A stretch of 45,051 nt of DNA, taken from contig CAJXKK010000021.1 of NCBI GenBank assembly GCA_913055615.1, positions 1-45,051 of the forward strand, given 5' to 3'. The notes beneath the pieces are model-generated. The model did no database searches. It had not been told where the DNA came from and saw only the letters and a program-made list of their open reading frames with translations. Positions 1-9,033 of this stretch are shown here, piece after piece (within the stretch, counting starts at the first letter, position 1; every line of letters begins with the position of its first letter). Source of the stretch: an uncultured Ectothiorhodospiraceae bacterium. GTDB taxonomy: Bacteria; Pseudomonadota; Gammaproteobacteria; XJ16; Halofilaceae. The position numbers and the translations under genes are program-made.

Positions 1-621
1 GTATTCAATCGCCCGCGCGCGCTGCGCGACGCCAACGAGAAGCTGTTCACCGCGTGGTTCCCGCAGTGCTGCCCGCCCACGCTGGTGACCGCGCGCCACG
101 AGTCGCTGCGCGCGTTCATCGCCGAGCAGGGCGAGACGATCGTCAAACCGCTCGACGGTATGGGCGGGACCGGGGTGTTCCGCATGAACCCGCAGGATCC
201 GAACATCAACTCGGTGCTCGAGACCCTCACCCACAAGTACCGCCGCGCGATCATGGCCCAGACGTGGATCCCGGCGATCCGCGAGGGCGACAAACGCATC
301 CTGCTCATCGACGGCCAACCGCTGGACCAGTGCCTCGCGCGCCTCGCCTCCGCCGGCGAGACCCGGGCCAATCTCGCGGCCGGGGGCGGCTACCGAACGC
401 AACCACTGGACGCGGCCGACCGCTGGATCTGCGAGCAGGTCGGGCCGACGCTGCGCGAACGCGGACTGACCTTCGTCGGGCTCGACGTGATCGGTAACCA
501 CCTGACGGAGATCAACGTCACCAGCCCGACCTGCATCCGCGAGATCGCGCGCGGCGCCGGCCTGGATGCCGCGGAACGGCTGATGGACGCGGTCGCCGCG
601 CGCTGGTCCGCAGGCGCCTGA
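1..621 (+). CDS. gshB: Glutathione synthetase, 3' part (5' end outside window)
   Basis: An open frame runs from base 1 to a TGA at 619-621, giving 206 residues; about 110 N-terminal residues lie outside the window if it matches the usual length of about 316. It contains the ATP-grasp segments IVKPLDGMGGTGVFR (ATP binding) and LTFVGLDVIGNHLTEINVTSPTCIREI (metal and ATP binding, with the GshB-typical NVTSPT). The enzyme joins gamma-glutamylcysteine and glycine to make glutathione in the cytoplasm. The neighbouring order gshB-tonB-yqgE-ruvX-pyrRBC is the one known from Pseudomonas, which supports the call. The next gene starts 8 bp downstream, so the two are probably cotranscribed. Confidence 0.96.
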   Translation, partial: VFNRPRALRDANEKLFTAWFPQCCPPTLVTARHESLRAFIAEQGETIVKPLDGMGGTGVFRMNPQDPNINSVLETLTHKYRRAIMAQTWIPAIREGDKRILLIDGQPLDQCLARLASAGETRANLAAGGGYRTQPLDAADRWICEQVGPTLRERGLTFVGLDVIGNHLTEINVTSPTCIREIARGAGLDAAERLMDAVAARWSAGA

Positions 622-629
622 GCGGGCAG

Positions 630-1499
630 ATGAGTGCCGCGAATGCCGTCACCGCCGCCGATCGACTCGGATTGACGCTGTTTCTGGCCGGCGCACTGCA
701 CGGACTGGTCATCCTCGGCGTGGGCTTCGCCTCGCCCGGCCCGGGCCCGGATGCCGCGCGCGCGCTCGACGTGGTGCTGCTGCAACAGAGCACCGAAGAC
801 GAGCCCGAAACCGCCGATTACCTCAGCAATGCGGACTCCGAGGGGGGCGGCAACACCGAAGAACGCGAGCGCCCGCGAGCGCCGGTCAGTTCGCCCGAAC
901 AGGCGGCCGAGGCCGGCCTCGCGCCGGCGCCCCTCGAGGCCGGCGCCCCCGAACCGGCCCCCGCCAGCCCCGACCCCGTACTGACGAGTCCGACCGGCGA
1001 GGAGCGGATCGCGGAGGACCCGGAGCCGGAGGAACAGCCCGAACAGCCGCGCGAGCGCCAGTCGGACCCGGTCGAATACGAAGCGCGCGTGGCGCGCCTT
1101 GCGGCCGAAGTCGACAACGCCCTGAGCGAGTATGCCCAGCGGCCGCGCAAGAAATTCGTAACCGCGCGGGCCCGCAAATCGCCCGCCGCCACTTATATGC
1201 ATGACTGGGTTCAGTCGGTGGAGCGGATCGGCAACACGAACTACCCCGAGGCGGCCCGATCCCGGGGGCTGTCCGGCAGGCTGGTCCTGGTGGTCGCGGT
1301 CAGGCCCGACGGCACGCTCCACGAAGTGGAAGTGCGTTCCTCATCGGGTGAGTCGGTGCTCGATGCCGCCGCCCGGCGCATCGTTCGCCAGGCGGCACCG
1401 TTCGAGCCATTTCCGGATGAGCTGAGCGAACGCACGGATCTGCTGTACATCACGCGCACATGGGAGTTCACCCAGGGCGACCGACTCGTAACGGAATAG
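630..1499 (+). CDS. Energy transducer TonB family protein (TonB3-like)
   Basis: 289 residues. A single N-terminal membrane anchor lies at about residues 12-35. A long acidic Pro/Glu-rich linker (about 50-150) would span the periplasm, and a TonB C-terminal domain lies at about 195-285 (NYPEAARSRGLSGRLVLVVAVRPDGTL). No exbB or exbD is nearby. In Pseudomonas aeruginosa the gene in this position, tonB3, is needed for twitching motility. With pilT and pilU genes a few kilobases downstream, a role in type IV pili rather than iron uptake is a reasonable inference. The start is an ATG with GAGCGGGCAG just upstream. Confidence 0.88.
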   Translation: MSAANAVTAADRLGLTLFLAGALHGLVILGVGFASPGPGPDAARALDVVLLQQSTEDEPETADYLSNADSEGGGNTEERERPRAPVSSPEQAAEAGLAPAPLEAGAPEPAPASPDPVLTSPTGEERIAEDPEPEEQPEQPRERQSDPVEYEARVARLAAEVDNALSEYAQRPRKKFVTARARKSPAATYMHDWVQSVERIGNTNYPEAARSRGLSGRLVLVVAVRPDGTLHEVEVRSSSGESVLDAAARRIVRQAAPFEPFPDELSERTDLLYITRTWEFTQGDRLVTE

Positions 1500-1581
1500 A
1501 CCGATCGCCCCTGCCGCGCGGAGCTTGCGACGGAAGGCGACGCGGCGCAGAGTGCAACCTGATGGGCCATGCGGAGGACCG

Positions 1582-2133
1582 ATGGATCTGCGAAATCAAT
1601 TCCTGCTGGCCATGCCGTCGCTCGCCGATCCGCATTTCCAGCGCACCTTGACCTATCTCTGCGATCACACCGAGCACGGGGCCATGGGGGTAGTGGTGAA
1701 CCGCCCGATGGCACTGACGGTCGGTGAGATCCTGCAGCACCTCGAGATCGAGCCCACCGATCAGGCGATCGCCCAGCAGCCCGTGCATTACGGCGGCCCG
1801 GTGGAACCCGAGCGCGGATTCATCCTGCACGCGCCGCCCGGACAGTGGGAGGGGTCGATGTCGCTAACCGACGAACTGGCGCTGACCACTTCGCGCGACA
1901 TCCTGGAAGCGCTCGCGCGCGGCGAAGGGCCGGATAAAGCCCTGTTGACGCTGGGTTACTCCGGCTGGGGGGCGGGCCAGCTCGAGGACGAAATCGCGAA
2001 CAACGCCTGGCTGACCGGTCCGGTGCATACCGACATCCTGTTCGAAATGCCCGCCGAGGACCGGCTGGCAACGGCGGCGGCGCGCATGGGGATCGACCTC
2101 TCGCGCCTGAGCTCCGACGCCGGGCATGCCTGA
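1582..2133 (+). CDS. yqgE: YqgE/AlgH family protein
   Basis: 183 residues, near the family's usual 185-190. The sequence begins MDLRNQFLLAMPSLADPHFQRTL and contains the family hallmarks GAMGVVVNRP, YGGPV and LGYSGWGAGQLEDEI. The ATG at 1582 is chosen because it follows GGAGGACC and gives the standard N-terminus; an upstream in-frame ATG at 1525 would add an unconserved extension. The biochemical function of the family is not settled; in Pseudomonas the homologue AlgH was linked to regulation of alginate. It lies directly before ruvX, the usual arrangement. Confidence 0.93.
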   Translation: MDLRNQFLLAMPSLADPHFQRTLTYLCDHTEHGAMGVVVNRPMALTVGEILQHLEIEPTDQAIAQQPVHYGGPVEPERGFILHAPPGQWEGSMSLTDELALTTSRDILEALARGEGPDKALLTLGYSGWGAGQLEDEIANNAWLTGPVHTDILFEMPAEDRLATAAARMGIDLSRLSSDAGHA

Positions 2134-2150
2134 GCCGCGACGGTCCCCTC

Positions 2151-2582
2151 ATGCCCCAGACGTTCCTCGGCTTCGACTTCGGCCTCCGCCGGATCGGCAT
2201 CGCGACCGGCCAGACCATCACCGGCTCGGCCAGCCCGGTCGCGGTCGCGAACGCGACCGACGGGCGGCCCGACTGGGGCGTCATCGATACGGCGGTGCGC
2301 GAGTGGGCACCGGATGCGCTCGTGGTCGGCGTGCCCCTGCTGATGGACGGCACGGAGCAGCCCGTCACGCATCGCGCGCGTCGGTTCGCCCGGCAACTGG
2401 CGGGCCGCTATGGCCTGTCCGTGCACGAGGCGGACGAGCGCCTGTCCTCGGCCCAGGCGTCGCAGCTGCTGAGCGATGCCCGCCAGAGCGGCGGCCGACG
2501 CAGGACGCGCAAGGGCGATGTCGATAGAATAGCGGCCGCCCTGATCCTGGAGCGCTGGCTCGCGGATCGCATAACCGAGTGA
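2151..2582 (+). CDS. ruvX: RuvX/YqgF family Holliday junction resolvase / rRNA-processing nuclease
   Basis: 143 residues, a normal length. The RNase H-like fold is recognisable from FLGFDFGLRRIGIATG (first catalytic Asp), the central VVGVPLLMDGTEQPVT, DERLSSAQA, and the final GDVDRIAAALILERWL with the last catalytic Asp. The family is implicated in processing the 5' end of pre-16S rRNA and in junction resolution. It starts 17 bp after yqgE and is followed by pyrR 48 bp later, so it is probably in the same transcription unit. Confidence 0.95.
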   Translation: MPQTFLGFDFGLRRIGIATGQTITGSASPVAVANATDGRPDWGVIDTAVREWAPDALVVGVPLLMDGTEQPVTHRARRFARQLAGRYGLSVHEADERLSSAQASQLLSDARQSGGRRRTRKGDVDRIAAALILERWLADRITE

Positions 2583-2630
2583 GGCGGTCGGCCGACGCAC
2601 GCGGGGACGCGTCCCGACCATGGAGCAACG

Positions 2631-3155
2631 ATGTCGACAGACGCCGCCACCGTCGAAGGCTGGCTGGACCGCATGGCCGAAGGGATCGCCGAGACACTCG
2701 GCCCGGAGCTTCCGGACCTGCTGATCGTGGGCGTCCACACGGGCGGCGTGCGGGTCGCCGAGGCGCTGCATGAGCGCCTGTCCCCGCGGGCGCCGCTCGG
2801 CTCGCTCGATATCTCCTTCTATCGCGACGATTTCAGCCGAATCGGGCTGCATCCGCGCGTAAGGCGCTCGGAACTGCCCTTCACGCTGGACGATTGCACG
2901 GTCCTGCTCGTCGACGACGTGCTCTACAGCGGCCGCACGGTGCGCGCCGCGCTCAATGAGCTGTTCGATTACGGTCGACCCGCCCGCGTCCTGCTCGCGG
3001 TACTGGTCGAACGCGCCGGCCATGAACTGCCCATCCGCGCGGACTTCTCCGGCACACGGCTCGACCTGGCACGTGGCCAGCAGGTCCGCCTGAACCGCGA
3101 GGACCTCGGTCTCAGCCTGCGCGACACGACCACGGGAGAGAGCCTCGATGGTTGA
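2631..3155 (+). CDS. pyrR: PyrR bifunctional pyr operon regulator / uracil phosphoribosyltransferase
   Basis: 174 residues. The PRPP-binding loop reads [16 protein letters not shown], and the N-terminal half has the phosphoribosyltransferase signature [17 protein letters not shown]. In Gram-positive bacteria PyrR binds pyr mRNA; in gammaproteobacteria with this gene order its regulatory mode is less clear. GGAG lies five bases upstream of the ATG. The 3' end overlaps pyrB by 8 bp, which points to translational coupling in a pyrR-pyrB-pyrC' operon. I see no obvious attenuator in the 48 bp upstream of pyrR. Confidence 0.94.
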   Translation: MSTDAATVEGWLDRMAEGIAETLGPELPDLLIVGVHTGGVRVAEALHERLSPRAPLGSLDISFYRDDFSRIGLHPRVRRSELPFTLDDCTVLLVDDVLYSGRTVRAALNELFDYGRPARVLLAVLVERAGHELPIRADFSGTRLDLARGQQVRLNREDLGLSLRDTTTGESLDG

Positions 3156-4122
3156 GGGCGACATCCAGATCGCGCCGGACGGACGGTTGCGTCACTGCCT
3201 GACCACACAGGGCATGGACGGTGAGCGGATCACCGGGATCCTCGACCTCGCCGAGTCCTTCGCCGGGGTCAACGACAAGACGATCAAGAAGGTCCCGCTG
3301 CTGCGGGGCCACACCGTCGTGAATCTGTTCTTCGAGAGCAGCACGCGCACGCGCTCGACGTTCGAACTCGCGGCCAAGCGGCTGTCGGCCGACGTGCTCA
3401 ACATCGACGTCCAGCGCTCGGCGACCTCCAAGGGCGAGTCCCTGCTGGACACCATCGCCAACCTGCAGGCAATGCAGTGCGACCTGTTCGTCATGCGCCA
3501 CCCGGAGTCGGGGGCGGCGCACCTGGTCGCGCGCCACGTCGATGACGACGTCCACGTCATCAACGCGGGCGACGGGCTGCACGCCCACCCCACCCAGGCG
3601 CTGCTCGACGTGTTCACCATGCGGCGCCACAAGCCGGACCTGTCCGAGCGCAGCGTCGCGATCGTCGGCGATCTGCGCCATTCGCGGGTCGCGCGCTCGG
3701 AGATCCACGCACTGCGCGCGCTCGGGGTGGGCGAGATCCGGGCGATCGCACCGCGGACGCTGTTGCCAGTCGATCTCGAAGCGCTCGGCGTACGGGTCCA
3801 CGAGGACATCGACGCGGGGCTCGCGGACGTCGACATCATCGTCATGCTGCGCCTGCAGCGCGAGCGCATGGAGCACGCGCTGCTGCCGAGTTCGTCCGAG
3901 TACTTCGCCGGCTGGGGGCTGACGCCCGAACGCCTTGCCCGCGCGCGGCCCGATGCCATCGTCATGCACCCTGGCCCGACCAACCGCGGCGTGGAGATCG
4001 ACTCGCGCGTCGCGGACGGTCCGCAGTCGGTCATCCTGGAGCAGGTCACCAACGGGATCGCCATCCGCATGGCCGTGATGGCGCTCGTCGCCGGCACGGC
4101 GCCACAGCGGGAGGGACGATGA
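3148..4122 (+). CDS. pyrB: Aspartate carbamoyltransferase catalytic subunit
   Basis: 324 residues. It carries the carbamoyl-phosphate-binding motif [12 protein letters not shown] (about residues 58-69), followed by the [11 protein letters not shown] loop, [12 protein letters not shown], and the aspartate-domain segment [13 protein letters not shown]. It makes carbamoyl aspartate, the first committed step of UMP synthesis. No pyrI regulatory subunit gene is present. Instead it overlaps the inactive-looking pyrC' by 4 bp (ATGA). In Pseudomonas these two products form a dodecameric enzyme in which PyrC' has a structural role. Confidence 0.97.
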   Translation: MVEGDIQIAPDGRLRHCLTTQGMDGERITGILDLAESFAGVNDKTIKKVPLLRGHTVVNLFFESSTRTRSTFELAAKRLSADVLNIDVQRSATSKGESLLDTIANLQAMQCDLFVMRHPESGAAHLVARHVDDDVHVINAGDGLHAHPTQALLDVFTMRRHKPDLSERSVAIVGDLRHSRVARSEIHALRALGVGEIRAIAPRTLLPVDLEALGVRVHEDIDAGLADVDIIVMLRLQRERMEHALLPSSSEYFAGWGLTPERLARARPDAIVMHPGPTNRGVEIDSRVADGPQSVILEQVTNGIAIRMAVMALVAGTAPQREGR

Positions 4123-5393
4123 CGGCCCTGCACATCACCGGCGGGCGGGTCATCGACCCCGCAAGCGGCCACGACGGCGAGGCGGACGTGTGGATCGATG
4201 GCGGGCGCATCGCCGCCATCGGCGCCGCACCCGCCTCGTTCCCGGAGCACGAGCGGGTCGACGCCAGCGGCTGCATCGTCTGCCCCGGGCTGGTGGACCT
4301 CGGCGCCCGCCTGCGGGAACCGGGCGAGCGGCACAAGGGCACGATCGCGTCGGAGAGCCGAGCCGCCATCGCGGGCGGCATCACCACCGTGTGCTGCCCG
4401 CCGGATACGTCGCCCGTGGTCGATGCCCCCGCGACCGTCGAGCTGATCCGCCAGCGCGCGATCGAGGCCGACCAGGCACGGGTCTACCCGATCGGCGCAC
4501 TGACGGCGGGGCTCGACGGGCAGTACCTGGCACCGATGCGCGCCCTCGCGCGCGCCGGTTGCCCGGCCATGGGTCAGGCCGATCGTGACGTCGGCGACAG
4601 CCATGTCCTGCGTTCGGCACTCGCGTACGCGGCCACGATCGACCGCCCCGTCATCCTGCCGGCCTGCACCCCCTCACTGAGCCACGGCTGCGCCCATGAG
4701 GGCACGGTCGCGAGCGGGCTGGGCCTGCCCGGGATCCCGGTCGCGGCCGAGACCACCGCCGTGGCGCGCATCATCGCGCTGGTCGCGGACACCGGCGCGC
4801 GCGTGCACATCGGCCGCCTGTCCAGCGCGGCCGCGGTCGAGCTGCTCGCCCGCGCGAAGGCGGATGGCCGGCCCATCACCGCCGATGTCGCCGCCCATCA
4901 GCTGGAGCTCACGGAATCCGCGCTTATCGGTTTCGATACGCGTGCGCATCTGCGCCCGCCGCTGCGCTCGGCGGGCGATCGGGACGCATTGCGCGAGGCG
5001 GTCGCGGCGGGCGTGATCGACGCCGTGTGCTCGGACCACCGCCCGCACGAGCCCGACGCCAAACGCCGCCCGTTCGAGGCCAGCGATGCGGGCCTGTCCG
5101 GGCTGGAGACCCTGCTGGGGCTGGTGCTCGCGCGGGTGGCGGCGGGGGATTGCGACCTCGCGACGGCCCTGGCCCGGGTGACCGCCGGGCCGGCCCGTGT
5201 GCTGGGCCTCCCGGCCGGTACGCTCAGCGTGGGCGCGCCGGCGGATCTGTGCATTTTCGACGCCGACACCGAGGGGGTCGTCGAGCCGGAGGGTTTCGTC
5301 AGCCGCGGCCGGGACACGCCACTGACGGGGCATATGTTGCCGGGGGGCGTGCGAACGGTTCTCGTCGAGGGCCGTATCCGGGGCACTTACTGA
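4119..5393 (+). CDS. pyrC': Non-catalytic dihydroorotase-like protein PyrC'
   Basis: 424 residues with the amidohydrolase fold of dihydroorotases. The metal site is broken: the standard DxHxH motif reads [11 protein letters not shown], so the two histidines are Gly62 and Arg64. The usual later histidine segments are also altered ([25 protein letters not shown]), although CSDHRPHE keeps the late Asp. Family knowledge: in Pseudomonas a similar degenerate PyrC' is required to assemble an active aspartate carbamoyltransferase but has no dihydroorotase activity. A true dihydroorotase should be encoded elsewhere. The gene ends 21 bp before the convergent pilus ATPase gene. Confidence 0.9.
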   Translation: MTALHITGGRVIDPASGHDGEADVWIDGGRIAAIGAAPASFPEHERVDASGCIVCPGLVDLGARLREPGERHKGTIASESRAAIAGGITTVCCPPDTSPVVDAPATVELIRQRAIEADQARVYPIGALTAGLDGQYLAPMRALARAGCPAMGQADRDVGDSHVLRSALAYAATIDRPVILPACTPSLSHGCAHEGTVASGLGLPGIPVAAETTAVARIIALVADTGARVHIGRLSSAAAVELLARAKADGRPITADVAAHQLELTESALIGFDTRAHLRPPLRSAGDRDALREAVAAGVIDAVCSDHRPHEPDAKRRPFEASDAGLSGLETLLGLVLARVAAGDCDLATALARVTAGPARVLGLPAGTLSVGAPADLCIFDADTEGVVEPEGFVSRGRDTPLTGHMLPGGVRTVLVEGRIRGTY

Positions 5394-5414
5394 CCCGAAC
5401 CCCGGCCGAGCCGG

Positions 5415-6521
5415 TCAGCCGAACGCCCCGCTGGTCCCCTCGCTGTCCCCGCTCGGGACGCCGCCACCGAAGTTGATGCGCCACTCGAGGTCCGTGCGCG
5501 AATCGGCGTTGTCCAGCGCCGTCTGCAGTTCGATCTCCCCGCGCTTGTACAGATCGAACAGGGACTGATCGAACGTCTGCATGCCGTCACGGCTGCCTTT
5601 GGTCATCGCCTCGCGCAGTTCATGGATGCGGCCGTCGCGGATCAACTCGCTGATGTAGGCGGTGTTAAGCATTACCTCGACGGCGGGTACACGACCACCG
5701 ACCTTCGCCGGGACGAGGCGCTGCGAGATGACCGCCTTCAGGTTCAGCGAGAGATCCATGAGGATCTGATTCTTGGCCTCGGGCGGGAACATGTTGATGA
5801 CGCGGTCGAGCGCCTGGTAGGCATTCACCGCGTGCAGCGTGCTGAGGCAGAGGTGGCCGGTATCGGCGTAGGAGATCGCCGCTTCCATGGTCCGGCGATC
5901 GCGCACCTCGCCGATCATGATCACGTCCGGCGCCTCGCGCATCGCCTCGCGCAGGGCGTTGTCATAGGAGTGCGTGTCGAGCCCGACCTCGCGCTGACCG
6001 ACGATCGCCTTGCGGTGCGTGAACACGTACTCGATCGGGTCTTCGATCGTGAGGATGTGGCCGGTCTTCGTGCGGTTGCGGTGATCGAGCATCGAGGCGA
6101 GCGTGGTCGACTTGCCCGAACCCGTGGAGCCCACCACGAGCATGAGGCCTTTCTTCTCGAGCATCAGGTCCTCGAGCACCGGGGGCAGATTGAGCGCCTC
6201 GATTTTGGGGACATCGCTTTTGATATAGCGGATTACCAGCGACACCTCGCCGCGCTGGTAATAGGTGTTGACGCGGAAACGCCCGATCCCCTCACGCGTA
6301 AATCCCAGGTTGAGTTCGAGATCACGCTCGAAATCGGCCTGCTGCTCCGCCGACATCAGGCTGTAGGCGAGCTTCGCCGTAACGCCCTTCTCCAGCGGCT
6401 GCTTGCCGACCGGCCACGTCTCGCCCTCGATGCGCATCGCCGGTGGTGCGCCGGTGGTGAAATACAGATCGGAAGCGCCCTTGTCGGCCATCCGCTTGAG
6501 GTAGGGATCGATGTTCGCCAT
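5415..6521 (-). CDS. PilT/PilU family retraction ATPase, third paralogue
   Basis: 368 residues beginning MANIDPYLKRMADKGASDLYFTTGAPP. The ATPase core has Walker A (GSTGSGKSTTLAS), an Asp box (TIEDPIEY), Walker B (DVIMIGEVRD) and the His box (CLSTLHAVNAYQALDR). The start at 6521 is chosen because it begins the conserved N-terminus; an upstream ATG at 6578 would overlap the upstream gene. It begins only 4 bp after pilU ends, so the three genes pilT-pilU-this gene look like one minus-strand operon. It is closer to PilU than to PilT in overall shape. Its distinct role cannot be told from sequence. Confidence 0.92.
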   Translation of the reverse strand: MANIDPYLKRMADKGASDLYFTTGAPPAMRIEGETWPVGKQPLEKGVTAKLAYSLMSAEQQADFERDLELNLGFTREGIGRFRVNTYYQRGEVSLVIRYIKSDVPKIEALNLPPVLEDLMLEKKGLMLVVGSTGSGKSTTLASMLDHRNRTKTGHILTIEDPIEYVFTHRKAIVGQREVGLDTHSYDNALREAMREAPDVIMIGEVRDRRTMEAAISYADTGHLCLSTLHAVNAYQALDRVINMFPPEAKNQILMDLSLNLKAVISQRLVPAKVGGRVPAVEVMLNTAYISELIRDGRIHELREAMTKGSRDGMQTFDQSLFDLYKRGEIELQTALDNADSRTDLEWRINFGGGVPSGDSEGTSGAFG

Positions 6522-6525
6522 TTCG

Positions 6526-7716
6526 CTATCGCCGCAGCATACCGGCACCGCCCCTGCCGCCGCCGCCATTGCCGGCATCGGTGTCCTCGATATCGAAATC
6601 GGCCCCCTCGGTCAGGTCCTGATTCTTCGAGTCACGGCTCTCCAGCTTCAGTTTGAGGCGCAGATCATTGACCGAGTCGGCGTTGCGCAGGCCCTCGTCG
6701 GCCGTGATGTGGCCATCCTCGATCAGGTCGAACAGGGCGTCATCGAAGGTCTGCATCCCGGCCTCGCGCGATTTCTTCATCAGTGCCTTCATCTCGTGAA
6801 CCTCGCCCTTGAGGATCAGATCCGCCATCAACGGGGTGTTCAGCAGGACCTCCACCGCCGGCCGGCGGCCGTTGCCGTCCGGGGTCTTGAGCAGGCGCTG
6901 CGAGACGACCGCCTTCATGTTCAGCGACAGGTCCATCAGCAGCTGGTGACGCCGCTCCTCGGGGAAGAAGTTGATGATCCGGTCCATCGCCTGGTTGGTG
7001 CTGTTGGCGTGCAGCGTCGCCAGACACAGATGGCCGGTCTCCGCGAACGCGATAGCGTTCTCCATGGTATTGCGATCACGGATCTCGCCGATCAGGATCA
7101 CGTCGGGCGCCTGGCGCAGCGTATTCTTGAGCGCGATGTCCCAGTTGTCGGTATCCGTGCCGACCTCGCGCTGGCTGACGATGCAGCCCTTGTGCTGGTG
7201 CACGAACTCGATCGGGTCCTCGATCGTGATGATGTGGCCGCTCGAGTTCTCGTTGCGGTAGTCGATCATCGCCGCAAGTGAGGTGGATTTGCCGGAGCCG
7301 GTGCCGCCTACGAAAATCACCAGTCCGCGTTTGGTCATGCCGATATCACGCATGACCGGCGGCAGGAACAGCTCCTCGAAGCTCGGGATCTCATCGGTAA
7401 TGGTCCGCACGACCATCGCCGAGGTGCCGCGCTGCACATAGGCATTGACGCGGAAACGCGATACGCCAGGCATGCTGATCGCGAAATTGCACTCGTTGCT
7501 GGCCTCGAACTCCGAGGACTGTTTGTCATTCATGATCGAGCGCACGAGCGTCTGCGTATGCGCGGGCGACAACTTCTGACTGGCGACCTGCACGAGCTTG
7601 CCGTGTACCTTCATGGTCGGCGGCGCTCCGGCGGCCAGATACAGGTCGGAGGCCTCGCGCGTCTTGAGCATGCGCAGCATGTCGTGGATGTATTTGATCG
7701 CCTTTTCGCGGTCCAT
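6526..7716 (-). CDS. pilU: Type IV pilus retraction ATPase PilU
   Basis: 396 residues. It contains Walker A (GGTGSGKSTSLAA), TIEDPIEFVHQHKGCIVSQREVG, Walker B (DVILIGEIRD) and CLATLHANSTNQAMDRIINFFPEE, a pattern typical of PilU. The C-terminus ADSVNDLRLKLKLES is also PilU-like, then continues with an unusual acidic stretch and a Gly/Arg-rich tail of about 30 residues. PilU assists PilT in depolymerising type IV pili at the inner membrane base. It sits 30 bp downstream of pilT. Confidence 0.94.
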   Translation of the reverse strand: MDREKAIKYIHDMLRMLKTREASDLYLAAGAPPTMKVHGKLVQVASQKLSPAHTQTLVRSIMNDKQSSEFEASNECNFAISMPGVSRFRVNAYVQRGTSAMVVRTITDEIPSFEELFLPPVMRDIGMTKRGLVIFVGGTGSGKSTSLAAMIDYRNENSSGHIITIEDPIEFVHQHKGCIVSQREVGTDTDNWDIALKNTLRQAPDVILIGEIRDRNTMENAIAFAETGHLCLATLHANSTNQAMDRIINFFPEERRHQLLMDLSLNMKAVVSQRLLKTPDGNGRRPAVEVLLNTPLMADLILKGEVHEMKALMKKSREAGMQTFDDALFDLIEDGHITADEGLRNADSVNDLRLKLKLESRDSKNQDLTEGADFDIEDTDAGNGGGGRGGAGMLRR

Positions 7717-7746
7717 CGACCGTATCTCCCCGGTTGGTACCGGTTC

Positions 7747-8781
7747 TCAGAGGGAATCGGGATTGGTGGCCTTGCGCTTGGCCTCTTCTTTCGAGACCTT
7801 GTTCTTCGCGACGAGCTCCTTGAGGTTCTGGTCCAGCGTCTGCATGCCGACGCCCTGCCCGGTCTGGATCGCGGAGTACATCTGCGCGATCTTGTCCTCG
7901 CGGATCAGATTCCGGATCGCGGGCGTGCCGATCATGATCTCGTGGGCCGCGCAACGGCCGCCGCCCGTTTTCTTCATCAGCGTCTGCGAGATCACGGCAC
8001 GCAGCGATTCCGAGAGCATCGATCGGACCATGTCCTTCTCGGCGGCCGGAAAGACGTCGATGATGCGGTCGATCGTCTTGGCGGCCGAGCTCGTGTGCAG
8101 CGTACCGAAAACCAGGTGCCCGGTCTCCGCCGCGGTCAGCGCGAGGCGGATGGTCTCGAGGTCGCGCAGCTCGCCGACCAGGATGGTGTCCGGGTCCTCG
8201 CGCAGGGCCGAACGCAGCGCCTCGGTAAACCCCATGGTATCGCGATGGACCTCGCGCTGGTTGACCAGGCACTTCTTCGACTCGTGCACGAACTCGATCG
8301 GGTCCTCGACCGTGAGGATGTGGCCGTGCTCGCTCTCGTTCTTGTAGTTGACCATGGCCGCAAGCGTGGTCGATTTGCCAGAGCCGGTCGGACCGGTCAC
8401 GAGCACGATCCCGCGCGGATACTCCGAGATCTTCTCGAAGATCTTCGGTGCGCCGAGATCCTCGAGCGACAGGATCTCCGAGGGAATCGTGCGGAAGACG
8501 GCACCGGCGCCCCGGTTGTGGTTGAAGGCGTTGACGCGGAAGCGGGCGAGCCCCTGGATCTCGAACGAGAAGTCCGTCTCCAGGAACTCCTCGAAGGCCT
8601 TGCGCTGCTGGTCGTTCATGATGTCATAGACCATGGAATGGACTTCCTTGTGTTCCATGGCCGGGACGTTGATCCGCCGGACATCGCCGTCCACGCGGAT
8701 CATCGGCGGTAGGCCCGCCGACAGATGGAGGTCGGAGGCGCCGTTCTTGACGCTGAAACCGAGCAGCTGCGAGATATCCAT
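7747..8781 (-). CDS. pilT: Type IV pilus twitching motility ATPase PilT
   Basis: 344 residues, exactly the usual length. It begins MDISQLLGFSVKNGASDLHLSAG and has Walker A (GPTGSGKSTTLAA), TVEDPIEFVHESKKCLVNQREV, Walker B (DTILVGELRD), FGTLHTSSAAKTIDRIIDVFP and the PilT-specific AIRNLIREDKIAQMYSAIQTG. It powers pilus retraction and twitching. It is first in the minus-strand pilus ATPase operon and divergent from proC across about 250 bp. The yggS gene normally found between pilT and proC is absent. Confidence 0.97.
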   Translation of the reverse strand: MDISQLLGFSVKNGASDLHLSAGLPPMIRVDGDVRRINVPAMEHKEVHSMVYDIMNDQQRKAFEEFLETDFSFEIQGLARFRVNAFNHNRGAGAVFRTIPSEILSLEDLGAPKIFEKISEYPRGIVLVTGPTGSGKSTTLAAMVNYKNESEHGHILTVEDPIEFVHESKKCLVNQREVHRDTMGFTEALRSALREDPDTILVGELRDLETIRLALTAAETGHLVFGTLHTSSAAKTIDRIIDVFPAAEKDMVRSMLSESLRAVISQTLMKKTGGGRCAAHEIMIGTPAIRNLIREDKIAQMYSAIQTGQGVGMQTLDQNLKELVAKNKVSKEEAKRKATNPDSL

Positions 8782-9033
8782 CGATTCTCCCGTGAATCGC
8801 GCCGCCCCGGGCGCGTCGGCAGTATAGGCGATGTGGACTCCAGGGCCGAACCAACCGGCCCGCCGGCCGTGCCGATTGTCGGCACGCGCACATCGAGCGC
8901 CGACAAGACTGCCCGATGCAGGCGCCGGTGAAAAGCGTCCCGAGCGGCCCGCGCCCGGATCGTTGGAACGGTCTATGGCCTGGCCATGGCGAAGGGCAGT
9001 ATCCTTGATGGTCCAGAAATCCGGGAGACCCCC

